A stretch of DNA of 5,598 bases, taken from an uncultured Veillonella sp. GTDB lineage: Bacteria; Bacillota; Negativicutes; Veillonellales; Veillonellaceae. The stretch covers positions 1-5,598 of the forward strand of contig CAUHTB010000063.1 in the NCBI GenBank assembly GCA_959608595.1. The letters run 5' to 3'. Both the position numbers and the translations under genes were made by a program. A model generated the notes under the pieces. That model was not told where the DNA came from, made no database searches, and worked only from the letters and a program-made list of their open reading frames with translations. Shown piece after piece: positions 1 to 4,662 of this stretch; position 1 is the stretch's first letter; the number at the start of each line of letters is the position of its first letter.

Positions 1-126
1 GAAAAAGGTATTACTCGTGCTATGGATCCTAAATCCGTTATCACTGTAGGCGAAACTATGAGCCCACATCCTTCTCTTGTAGAGGTCATCATGTGGACAC
101 AAGTATACTACGAAATTCTTTGGTAA
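1..126 (+). CDS. 3' end of a probable dihydrolipoamide dehydrogenase-like flavoprotein (partial)
   Basis: Only the last 41 codons and a TAA stop are in the window. The frame is open from base 1. The visible peptide contains ITVGETMSPHPSLVEVI near its middle. The HPSLVE part (residues 23-28) matches the H-P-x-L-x-E signature at the C-terminus of the pyridine nucleotide-disulfide oxidoreductase dimerisation domain. In dihydrolipoamide dehydrogenase the His and Glu of that signature form the catalytic dyad at the partner subunit's active site. The distance between the 'TV' element and the HP motif is about three residues shorter than in typical dihydrolipoamide dehydrogenases, and the tail after the motif is short and aromatic (ending in YYEILW), so a related reductase is possible. 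The FAD- and NAD-binding parts lie outside the window. The family call is moderate and rests on one motif. Confidence 0.5.
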   Translation, partial: EKGITRAMDPKSVITVGETMSPHPSLVEVIMWTQVYYEILW

Positions 127-161
127 TAATACATTAATAACCATTATATAATTAAAAGATA

Positions 162-178
162 TTAAGATTTTATCTTAA
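162..178. terminator. Weak AT-rich hairpin between convergent genes
   Basis: TTAAGAT and ATCTTAA form a 7-bp stem with a TTT loop. It has A-rich sequence on the left and T-rich sequence on the right, so it could serve both the plus-strand gene ending at 126 and the minus-strand gene ending at 208. The stem has only one G:C pair on each side, so it would be a weak terminator. Confidence 0.35.
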
Positions 179-207
179 GCTCTTTATTTATAATCTCGCT
201 AAATAGA

Positions 208-864
208 TTAACGACCCATATCAATGGTGTTATCCCAAATAATATTTGTTTTACGACCGTCGAAACCTTGATCTGGTTCAGGAGGTAATTTACTGGATTT
301 AGATTGACCTACATAAGCCCCTGTTTCAGCATCTACAGTAACTACAGTCTTTTTACCATCTTGATGCATTGTCATATAGTATAGAATCTTGCCTTCATGA
401 GCTTCAATTTTCCAGCCTTTTACAACTGCATCAGCACCAAGCTGTTGTTTCGCAACGCGCTCAGCTTGAGCTGCTTCGATGACTTTATCTTTATTGAAGA
501 TTTCACCGATAACTTTCTTAGGTTTGCCACCTTCATCCATATCAGAAGTATTACCAGTGATAACGTCGATTTTCATCTTGTATTGATGATATTTACTATA
601 GCCTACTACCTTGTAACCATAGTTCAAATCATTAGAGTTAAGCTCTACAGAATGAAGTGCTGCATTAGGAAAACGGTTTTGGAAAATAGTACCAATTTTA
701 CTCATAGTCATAACCATGGATTCCCCTGGTGCACGTTGTACAGAAATATCAGTACTTGTTTCTGGTTTTGTTTTACGTGCATCTGCCACACTAGGTGTAG
801 CAACGGACAATACGCCAACTGCCAATACACCAGTTAATGCCATAGAAATCAACTTTTTATTCAT
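208..864 (-). CDS. Secreted PepSY-domain protein
   Basis: A 218-residue exported protein. The ATG at 864 is chosen over an upstream in-frame ATG at 897 because a strong AGGAGGA lies 5-6 bases before it, and because it starts directly with a classic signal peptide (MNKK, a hydrophobic core at residues 5-22, then SVADA with a likely signal peptidase I cut after residue 29). The mature part appears to hold two PepSY-like units, at about residues 50-104 and 128-185. Each has a helix followed by strands and ends in a D-x-x-T-G turn (DVITG, DAETG). The second is the clearer match, with AERVAKQQLG and TVVTVDAETG. PepSY domains are known as small extracytoplasmic modules, often proposed to inhibit proteases. 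No catalytic residues are visible, and the target here is unknown. The C-terminal tail (about 190-218) is polar and Pro-containing. The AI-2E transporter gene lies 134 bp upstream on the same strand, with no clear terminator between them, so co-transcription is possible. Confidence 0.8.
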   Translation of the reverse strand: MNKKLISMALTGVLAVGVLSVATPSVADARKTKPETSTDISVQRAPGESMVMTMSKIGTIFQNRFPNAALHSVELNSNDLNYGYKVVGYSKYHQYKMKIDVITGNTSDMDEGGKPKKVIGEIFNKDKVIEAAQAERVAKQQLGADAVVKGWKIEAHEGKILYYMTMHQDGKKTVVTVDAETGAYVGQSKSSKLPPEPDQGFDGRKTNIIWDNTIDMGR

Positions 865-870
865 TACATA

Positions 871-877
871 TCCTCCT
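871..877 (-). promoter_or_regulatory. Ribosome binding site deciding the start of the PepSY gene
   Basis: AGGAGGA on the minus strand lies about six bases before the ATG at 864. It sits inside the ORF extension that would begin at 897, so the shorter start is preferred. Just upstream of it is ATTGTATATAGTA (877-889), which also occurs in the leader of the amidotransferase gene. Confidence 0.8.
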
Positions 878-998
878 ACTATATACAATGCTTTCACCTA
901 TGGTAAAAGCCATTCGTATACTAGAATTACTATAATTTCGTGCTATACGCAACAGCACACAAAACATACATAAATAGATATATTATTTAGACAATATA

Positions 999-2120
999 CT
1001 ATAAACCTTCATTCGATGCAAGTCGATCGTTTACATCAGTCATAAGCAATTTGTAACATGTTGCCACCAAAGGTACACCAATCAACATGCCAGTGACCCC
1101 CATTAAACTACCACCTACGATAACGGCTGCAAACACCCACAATCCAGGTAAACCAACGGAATTACCTACAATCTTTGGATAAATAAAGTTACTTTCAATT
1201 TGATGAAGCACTTCCAAGATGATCACATAAATTAATGCATCCATAGGGCTAACAGTGAGTAGCATAACAGCACCGATAACACCACCGACATAGATACCAA
1301 CTAATGGAATCAAACCAGTAAGGCCAATTACACAAGCAATGGTTGTAGCATATTCAATGTTAAACAGCCATAAAGTAATACCTACCATAACGCCTAAAAT
1401 CAAGGCATCTATAAACTGGCCTACAAAGAAGTTACTAAAAGTTTGAACAGCTACGCGTGTGACATAACTAACACGGTTAACCCACTCATCAGATGCATAG
1501 GCTTTTAAGATTCGTTTACCTTGCATCATAAGTCGCTCTTTATCGAGCAACATATAAATGGCAAAAATTAAACCTAAACCTATATTCAAAGTCCAAGATA
1601 AGGCTGTCCCCATCGCATTAACTAGGTATGTACCACCCTTTGTGCCCCACTCGCGAGTATATTTAACAACACTTTCACCACTCAAGGTATCCATAAGAGT
1701 TTGATTGGAGGCCATTGGAATGGTTTCTGTAATATGTTGCATCCAAGTTTGGAAGTCTGTATACAACTGCGGCGAAGAAGCTACAATAATCGACATGGAA
1801 TGAATCAATTGTGGGATCGCCATGCGAGCAATGAAATACACGATAGCACTGATAGTAACAAAGGATAATACAAGACTTAAAGGTCGTCTAATTTTATCTT
1901 TCCAACCAGTTTTATTCTTAGGCCACAGCCAGCGTTCATAACGCACAACGAGAATATCGAGAACAAATGCGATACAAGCACCTACTATAAGTGGAACAAA
2001 GGCAGTAATAATGGCATCAATAGCATTAGCTATATCGCTAATATGCAGCGCCATCATGATCATAACGCCAGCCAATATAATGGCCCCTATAAGCGGTTTG
2101 TAATATTTAAATCGTTTCAT
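999..2120 (-). CDS. AI-2E family (TqsA/PerM-like) inner-membrane transporter
   Basis: A 373-residue polytopic membrane protein of the AI-2E transporter family (formerly UPF0118), close to the usual family length. Hydrophobic segments are visible near residues 9-28, 33-57, 81-103, 168-192, 230-253, 258-290 (probably two) and 293-356 (several). A soluble stretch at about 104-165 fits the family's extracytoplasmic region. Family hallmarks are FAIYMLLDKERL (186-197), GLTGLIPLVGIYVGG (266-280), and the C-terminal QIESNFIYPKIVGN (307-320) followed by a Gly-rich helix ending in GMLIGVP. Named members have been linked to autoinducer-2 export, and others to cation/proton exchange. The substrate cannot be read from the sequence. 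The start codon has only a weak Shine-Dalgarno (AGTAGG) six bases upstream, which suggests modest translation. It lies downstream of ompA but behind a strong terminator, so it probably has its own promoter. I see no convincing -35/-10 pair in 2121-2216. Confidence 0.92.
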   Translation of the reverse strand: MKRFKYYKPLIGAIILAGVMIMMALHISDIANAIDAIITAFVPLIVGACIAFVLDILVVRYERWLWPKNKTGWKDKIRRPLSLVLSFVTISAIVYFIARMAIPQLIHSMSIIVASSPQLYTDFQTWMQHITETIPMASNQTLMDTLSGESVVKYTREWGTKGGTYLVNAMGTALSWTLNIGLGLIFAIYMLLDKERLMMQGKRILKAYASDEWVNRVSYVTRVAVQTFSNFFVGQFIDALILGVMVGITLWLFNIEYATTIACVIGLTGLIPLVGIYVGGVIGAVMLLTVSPMDALIYVIILEVLHQIESNFIYPKIVGNSVGLPGLWVFAAVIVGGSLMGVTGMLIGVPLVATCYKLLMTDVNDRLASNEGL

Positions 2121-2216
2121 ATATAACCTACTTTACTATACTCACAATGCATACATTACCAAAACTTAATGAACATTGTATGACCTACGATTGTATGCAA
2201 GTTTAGTATAACACAA

Positions 2217-2279
2217 AAGTCCACCTTATCACATGCTCGGTCCCCCGATGAACACGAGAGCATGATAGAAGGTGGACTT
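2217..2279 (-). terminator. Rho-independent terminator of ompA
   Basis: An 11-bp outer stem (AAGTCCACCTT, 2217-2227, with AAGGTGGACTT, 2269-2279) is followed after a small internal loop by a 6-bp inner stem (ATGCTC, 2233-2238, with GAGCAT, 2258-2263) and a loop of about 19 bases. On the minus strand it is followed by TTGTGTTAT, making a T-rich run. It lies 31 bases past the ompA stop. The stem is long and GC-containing, so read-through into the transporter gene should be limited. Confidence 0.8.
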
Positions 2280-2310
2280 ATTATATGTCTAATCTAAATT
2301 AGATTGAAGA

Positions 2311-3348
2311 TTAGCGGTGAATGTAAACGTCTACACGACGGTTTTCAGCTTTACCTGCTGCAGTAGAGTTAGTTGCTACTGGTTTAGTGTCGCCATTAGC
2401 GATACCAATTAAGCGATCAGCAGATACACCATTGTTTACTAAGTATTGAGCTACATATTGTACGCGGCGTTCGGACAAACCAACGTTATATTGAGGAGTA
2501 GCATCAGTATCAGCATTACCTAACAATTTAACTTGGTCTTGAGAGTATTGGTTAGCAGCGTTTACAGCAGCTGTCAAGTTTGGATATTGGTCTGCACGAG
2601 CCACATCTTGGTCGGAATCGAAGTAGATGGATTGTACATAGTAATCCAATTTAGGAGTTTTGTATACAGGAGCTTCTACTACAGGAGCTGGAGCTGGAGT
2701 GTATACAGGAGCTGGAGCTGGAGTTGCTACAGGAGCTACTGTTTTGTAACCACCGAAACGGTAGGACAAACCAACTACAGGACCTTGGAAGGAGATGTTG
2801 GAATCATCGTCACGTTTAGTATTGATATAACGATAACCTGCATTGATATCCAAATCTTCGTTAACTTTGTAGCCTAAGCCAGCTTCCCAAGTGGAAGTTC
2901 TCTTAGTACCTACACCAGCTTTACCGTAAACTTCTACTTTAGAGCCAAGATTTGCTTTACCAATTACACCTGCTTGTGCAATGTTGTTTGCTTTAGCGAA
3001 GTCATCACCAGAAATATGAGCATAACCACCATATACTGCAAAGTTTTTATTCAAGGATTGAACCAAATTAACTTCGTGCATTTTGTCACTGTAGCTAGTA
3101 CCGCTCAATTTGTCATTTAAACCATGATATTGGTATTGCAATGCAGTCTTATCAGACAAAGCATAAGTTAAACCACCATCAAAGTTCCATTTTGCATCAG
3201 CATTGAAGTCGTTAGTTTTTGCTTTGGAATGAGCTGCACCAAGATCAACTTGGAATTCGCCTTTGTTGAATTGAGTTTGTGGAGTTGCGCCAGCTACGGA
3301 TACGCCTACAGCAGCAACTGCCAATAAAGCTAATAATTTTTTGTTCAT
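2311..3348 (-). CDS. ompA: OmpA family outer-membrane protein
   Basis: A 345-residue outer-membrane porin-like protein that anchors the outer membrane to peptidoglycan. The start at 3348 is chosen because GGAGGG lies seven bases upstream and MNKK opens a signal peptide (residues 1-21, cut likely after AGA). An upstream in-frame TTG would overlap the ribosome binding site. Residues about 28-199 alternate polar and hydrophobic residues as in a small (probably eight-stranded) beta-barrel. The last strand, VVGLSYRF, ends in Phe198. Residues 200-233 are a Pro/Ala linker with repeated PAPAPV. Residues about 235-345 are an OmpA C-terminal domain: SIYFDSDQ, GNADTDAT, LSERRVQYVAQYLVNNG and ENRRVDVYI. 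Asp280 and Arg295 are 15 residues apart, matching the pair that binds diaminopimelate in E. coli OmpA. The gene has its own promoter and terminator, so it is probably a monocistronic, highly expressed unit. Confidence 0.95.
   Translation of the reverse strand: MNKKLLALLAVAAVGVSVAGATPQTQFNKGEFQVDLGAAHSKAKTNDFNADAKWNFDGGLTYALSDKTALQYQYHGLNDKLSGTSYSDKMHEVNLVQSLNKNFAVYGGYAHISGDDFAKANNIAQAGVIGKANLGSKVEVYGKAGVGTKRTSTWEAGLGYKVNEDLDINAGYRYINTKRDDDSNISFQGPVVGLSYRFGGYKTVAPVATPAPAPVYTPAPAPVVEAPVYKTPKLDYYVQSIYFDSDQDVARADQYPNLTAAVNAANQYSQDQVKLLGNADTDATPQYNVGLSERRVQYVAQYLVNNGVSADRLIGIANGDTKPVATNSTAAGKAENRRVDVYIHR
2680..2737 (-). repeat. 24-bp tandem repeat in the ompA linker
   Basis: Two units of 24 bp (2680-2703 and 2704-2727), identical except at their last three bases, are followed by a partial third copy (2728-2737). 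Each unit contains GGAGCTGGAGCTGGAG on the plus strand and encodes a Pro/Ala-rich octapeptide of the PAPAPVY type. The unit is in frame, so gain or loss of a copy would change linker length without breaking the protein. Confidence 0.85.
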
Positions 3349-3355
3349 TATAATT

Positions 3356-3361
3356 CCCTCC
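3356..3361 (-). promoter_or_regulatory. Ribosome binding site of ompA
   Basis: GGAGGG on the minus strand is placed seven bases before the ATG at 3348. It decides the start over the in-frame TTG a few codons upstream. Confidence 0.8.
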
Positions 3362-3409
3362 AATAACAGCCTTTAACAATACACAGGCCTTTGGTAATAA
3401 TATACTTTC

Positions 3410-3438
3410 ATTTTACACAACTTTTCGATAAATTTCAA
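3410..3438 (-). promoter_or_regulatory. Sigma-70-type promoter of ompA
   Basis: On the minus strand TTGAAA (3433-3438) and TAAAAT (3410-3415) are separated by exactly 17 bases. Each hexamer matches the consensus at five of six positions. The predicted start near 3403 gives a leader of about 55 bases before the ompA ATG. Confidence 0.7.
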
Positions 3439-3457
3439 TATCTTTTATGAATTTATC
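3427..3457. repeat. 8-bp inverted repeat overlapping the ompA -35
   Basis: GATAAATT (3427-3434) and AATTTATC (3450-3457) are perfect inverted copies with a 15-base spacer. The spacer and left arm cover the -35 hexamer of the ompA promoter, so an operator is possible. In a region this AT-rich, chance is also possible. Confidence 0.45.
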
Positions 3458-3475
3458 ATGAGAATTTCGAATTTT

Positions 3476-3489
3476 ATCTATATATAGAT
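3476..3489. repeat. 14-bp perfect palindrome
   Basis: ATCTATATATAGAT is its own reverse complement. It lies about 40 bp upstream of the ompA -35. It could be a regulator site or a chance AT palindrome. Confidence 0.45.
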
Positions 3490-3530
3490 GTTATATTTTT
3501 TAATTAATAATATATCTATCTTTATGTTAT

Positions 3531-3578
3531 AAGCATATTAAGGAGCTAATTGTATAAATGATTAGTTCCTGAATGCTT
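3531..3578. repeat. Long imperfect hairpin of unknown role
   Basis: AAGCAT plus AGGAGCTAAT (arm 3531-3550) pair with ATTAGTTCCT plus ATGCTT (arm 3561-3578), with one G:T pair, a small internal loop and a 10-base terminal loop. That is about 16 pairs in total. On the plus strand it is followed by GCTCTTTT, which is not a good terminator tail. No gene nearby explains it. It could be the remnant of a small interspersed palindrome, an RNA processing site or a weak terminator. Confidence 0.5.
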
Positions 3579-3585
3579 GCTCTTT

Positions 3586-3599
3586 TAAGATATATCTTA
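3586..3599. repeat. Second 14-bp perfect palindrome
   Basis: TAAGATATATCTTA is its own reverse complement. It lies between the long hairpin and the micro-gene terminator, with no assigned role. Confidence 0.45.
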
Positions 3600-3632
3600 T
3601 ACTTCTTAATGAATCTTTAAAATTAATCAAAC

Positions 3633-3667
3633 TAAAATACCTACGGAAACGTAGGCGTTCTATTTTA
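3633..3667 (-). terminator. Hairpin terminator candidate of the 3670-3720 micro-gene
   Basis: CCTACG (3640-3645) and CGTAGG (3650-3655) form a 6-bp GC-containing stem. It is closed outside by TAAAATA (3633-3639) with TATTTTA (3661-3667), leaving a five-base bulge. On the minus strand the stem is followed by TATTTTAGTTTGATTAATTTT-type T-rich sequence. Further pairing is possible between 3621-3627 and 3669-3675. On the plus strand the inner loop is GAAA, a stable GNRA tetraloop, so a plus-strand structured RNA cannot be excluded. Confidence 0.5.
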
Positions 3668-3669
3668 AA

Positions 3670-3720
3670 TTAGTTGTCTTTTACGGAGAACCATGTGTGC
3701 CCTCTCTCAGGGCCATTCAT
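3670..3720 (-). CDS. Candidate 16-codon ORF or small RNA
   Basis: A minus-strand ATG at 3720 opens a 16-residue ORF, MNGPERGHTWFSVKDN, ending in TAA. GAAGG lies about four bases before the ATG. An extended -10 (TGATATAAT) is about 30 bases upstream, and a hairpin terminator follows directly. The 51 bases are close to half G+C, while the flanks are far more AT-rich, which argues for selection. The same bases also form a hairpin (3689-3723) with GCCCT/AGGGC and CATG/CATG pairing that takes in the start codon. The element may therefore be a non-coding RNA, or a peptide whose translation is controlled by structure. I do not recognise the peptide, and no function is assigned. Confidence 0.35.
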   Translation of the reverse strand: MNGPERGHTWFSVKDN

Positions 3721-3723
3721 GTT
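3689..3723 (-). ncRNA. Stem-loop within the candidate small transcript
   Basis: GCCCT (3699-3703) pairs with AGGGC (3709-3713) around a five-base loop. After an internal loop, CATG (3692-3695) pairs with CATG (3718-3721), and AA pairs with TT outside a one-base bulge. In the minus-strand transcript this hides the ATG at 3720. It is the only GC-rich structure in the intergenic region apart from the adjacent terminator stem. Confidence 0.35.
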
Positions 3724-3748
3724 ACCTTCATCATTACAAACAATTTCT

Positions 3749-3781
3749 AAATTATATCAACGATTTTTTTCGATATAATTT
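3749..3781. repeat. 10-bp inverted repeat over the micro-gene -10
   Basis: AAATTATATC (3749-3758) and GATATAATTT (3772-3781) are perfect inverted copies around a 13-base T-rich centre. The left arm contains the minus-strand TATAAT hexamer, so a protein bound here would block that promoter. Confidence 0.5.
3751..3759 (-). promoter_or_regulatory. Extended -10 promoter candidate for the micro-gene
   Basis: On the minus strand the region reads TGATATAAT, a TGn extension followed by a consensus TATAAT. No good -35 is present 17 bases upstream, as is common for extended -10 promoters. Transcription would begin near 3744, giving a leader of about 24 bases before the ATG at 3720. Confidence 0.5.
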
Positions 3782-3838
3782 TACAAAATATTATTCTATC
3801 TACCCTTATTACATATCATGATGTTCATCACACAACAA

Positions 3839-3850
3839 ATTCTATAGAAT
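3839..3850. repeat. 12-bp perfect palindrome beside the amidotransferase promoter
   Basis: ATTCTATAGAAT is its own reverse complement and ends two bases before the TGATATACT element. Its place in the spacer of that promoter suits a repressor or activator site, but this is position-based inference. Confidence 0.4.
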
Positions 3851-3851
3851 A

Positions 3852-3860
3852 TGATATACT
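3852..3860 (+). promoter_or_regulatory. Extended -10 promoter candidate for the amidotransferase gene
   Basis: TGATATACT has a TGn extension followed by TATACT (five of six consensus positions). There is no clear -35. The predicted start near 3867 gives a leader of about 50 bases that includes the TACTAT/ATAGTA inverted repeat (3884-3900) and the AGGAGG site (3908-3913). Confidence 0.5.
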
Positions 3861-3917
3861 GATATTACATACTTTGTAGAAATTACTATTGTATATAGTA
3901 CTTATATAGGAGGAAGC

Positions 3918-4625
3918 ATGAGTAAATTAGCTTATATTGTACGTCATATTAACTTTGAAAATGCCGGCATTTTGGAGTCAGTCTTGGTGGAGCGAGGGTT
4001 TGAACTAACATATATTGAAGCACCCCTTGCCAATTTTGAACACTATGATGCCAAAAAAGCTGATTTACTCATCGTCTGTGGAGCCCCTATTGGAGCCTAT
4101 GACGAACAGCTCTACCCATTCTTAACAGACGAAATCAAATTTATTACAGATCGTATTAATAGTAAAAAGCCATTACTAGGCATTTGTTTAGGTGCCCAAC
4201 TCATATCTCGTATTATGGGTGGTCACGTAGGTCCGATGAATCATGGTAAGAAAGAAATTGGCTTTAGTCCCATTGAGTATACTACTGAAGGAGCCTCATC
4301 TCCATTAGCATTGCTAGGCAATGTGCCGGTTCTTCACTGGCATGGCGATGAATTTGAAATTCCTAAAGGTGCTGTGAGACTTGCTAAAACAGAGCTATGC
4401 CCAAATCAAGCATTCTCCGTAGACACTCACATTCTAGGCCTTCAATTCCATATGGAGGCTGACCCTACTTTAATTGAAAGTTGGCTTGTAGGTCATTGTG
4501 CAGAACTATCTAATGCAGGAATTGACATTTGCAAACTTAGAGATGATGCCAAACGACTACGCCAAGAATTACCTGCTGCTGGTAAAGCGGCTTGTATTGC
4601 CTGGCTTGAACAAAATCATTTATAA
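3918..4625 (+). CDS. Class I glutamine amidotransferase-like protein
   Basis: A 235-residue cytoplasmic protein with the full triad of class I (GuaA-type) glutamine amidotransferases. The nucleophile is Cys90 in the elbow GICLGAQL, and His178 and Glu180 are in GLQFHMEAD. The CGAPIGAYD segment (54-62) fits the oxyanion-hole region, and HWHGDEFEIP (140-149) is the usual strand before the second half. These enzymes hydrolyse glutamine and pass ammonia to a partner domain. No synthetase domain is fused and no partner gene is adjacent, so this is a stand-alone member. Such proteins are often annotated as GMP synthase-like, but a real GMP synthetase needs the ATP pyrophosphatase domain, which is absent. 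The substrate, possibly a gamma-glutamyl compound, is unknown. The ATG at 3918 has AGGAGG four bases upstream. The C-terminal about 45 residues look helical. The gene appears monocistronic between its own promoter and terminator. Confidence 0.9.
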   Translation: MSKLAYIVRHINFENAGILESVLVERGFELTYIEAPLANFEHYDAKKADLLIVCGAPIGAYDEQLYPFLTDEIKFITDRINSKKPLLGICLGAQLISRIMGGHVGPMNHGKKEIGFSPIEYTTEGASSPLALLGNVPVLHWHGDEFEIPKGAVRLAKTELCPNQAFSVDTHILGLQFHMEADPTLIESWLVGHCAELSNAGIDICKLRDDAKRLRQELPAAGKAACIAWLEQNHL

Positions 4626-4629
4626 AAAC

Positions 4630-4662
4630 AAAAACCGCCTTAGTAAAACTAAGGCGGTTTTT
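4630..4662. terminator. Strong bidirectional terminator
   Basis: ACCGCCTTAG (4634-4643) pairs perfectly with CTAAGGCGGT (4649-4658) around a TAAAA loop. It is flanked by an A-run on the left and a T-run on the right that extend the stem to 14 pairs. It starts four bases after the amidotransferase stop. The mirror-image A and T runs let it also stop minus-strand transcripts coming from the transposase gene that ends at 4692. Confidence 0.92.

Larger units (their letters stand above)
3349..3917. other. AT-rich intergenic region between divergent ompA and amidotransferase genes
   Basis: The 569 bases between the two divergent genes contain no long ORF or tRNA. They hold the ompA promoter (about 3410-3438), an inverted repeat over it (3427-3457), a 14-bp palindrome (3476-3489), a long imperfect hairpin (3531-3578), a second 14-bp palindrome (3586-3599), a GC-richer island with a candidate micro-gene (about 3633-3756), a 12-bp palindrome (3839-3850) and a candidate promoter for the amidotransferase (3852-3860). 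Stretches outside these, such as 3490-3530 and 3782-3838, show only low-complexity AT sequence to my eye. Confidence 0.85.

Noticed and set aside
940..958. GTGCT/AGCAC inverted repeat upstream of the PepSY gene
   Set aside because: It has only five base pairs with a nine-base spacer, which is too weak to call an operator or terminator.
397..973. Plus-strand ORFs opposite the PepSY gene
   Set aside because: They are antisense shadows of a gene with a good signal peptide and ribosome binding site. Their translations are Cys/Phe/Ile-rich without recognisable domains.
2135..2162. TTGGTA / TATAGT pair as a promoter for the AI-2E transporter gene
   Set aside because: The spacing is 16, but transcription would start inside the weak ribosome binding site, so it is unlikely to be the main promoter.
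2291..2305. Palindrome AATCTAA-A-TTAGATT just after the ompA stop
   Set aside because: It is AT-rich with no T-run. The strong hairpin at 2217-2279 is the better terminator.
2533..2877. Plus-strand ORF opposite ompA with YRSWSWS repeats
   Set aside because: The repeat is only the antisense reading of the Pro/Ala linker repeat of OmpA.
3376..3414. Minus-strand 12-codon ORF just after the ompA -10
   Set aside because: It has no Shine-Dalgarno, and its start would lie at or before the predicted transcription start.
3618..3760. Known riboswitch, 6S, SRP RNA or tmRNA in the GC-richer island
   Set aside because: I compared it from memory with the usual conserved cores and found no convincing match, so it is reported only as an unclassified element.
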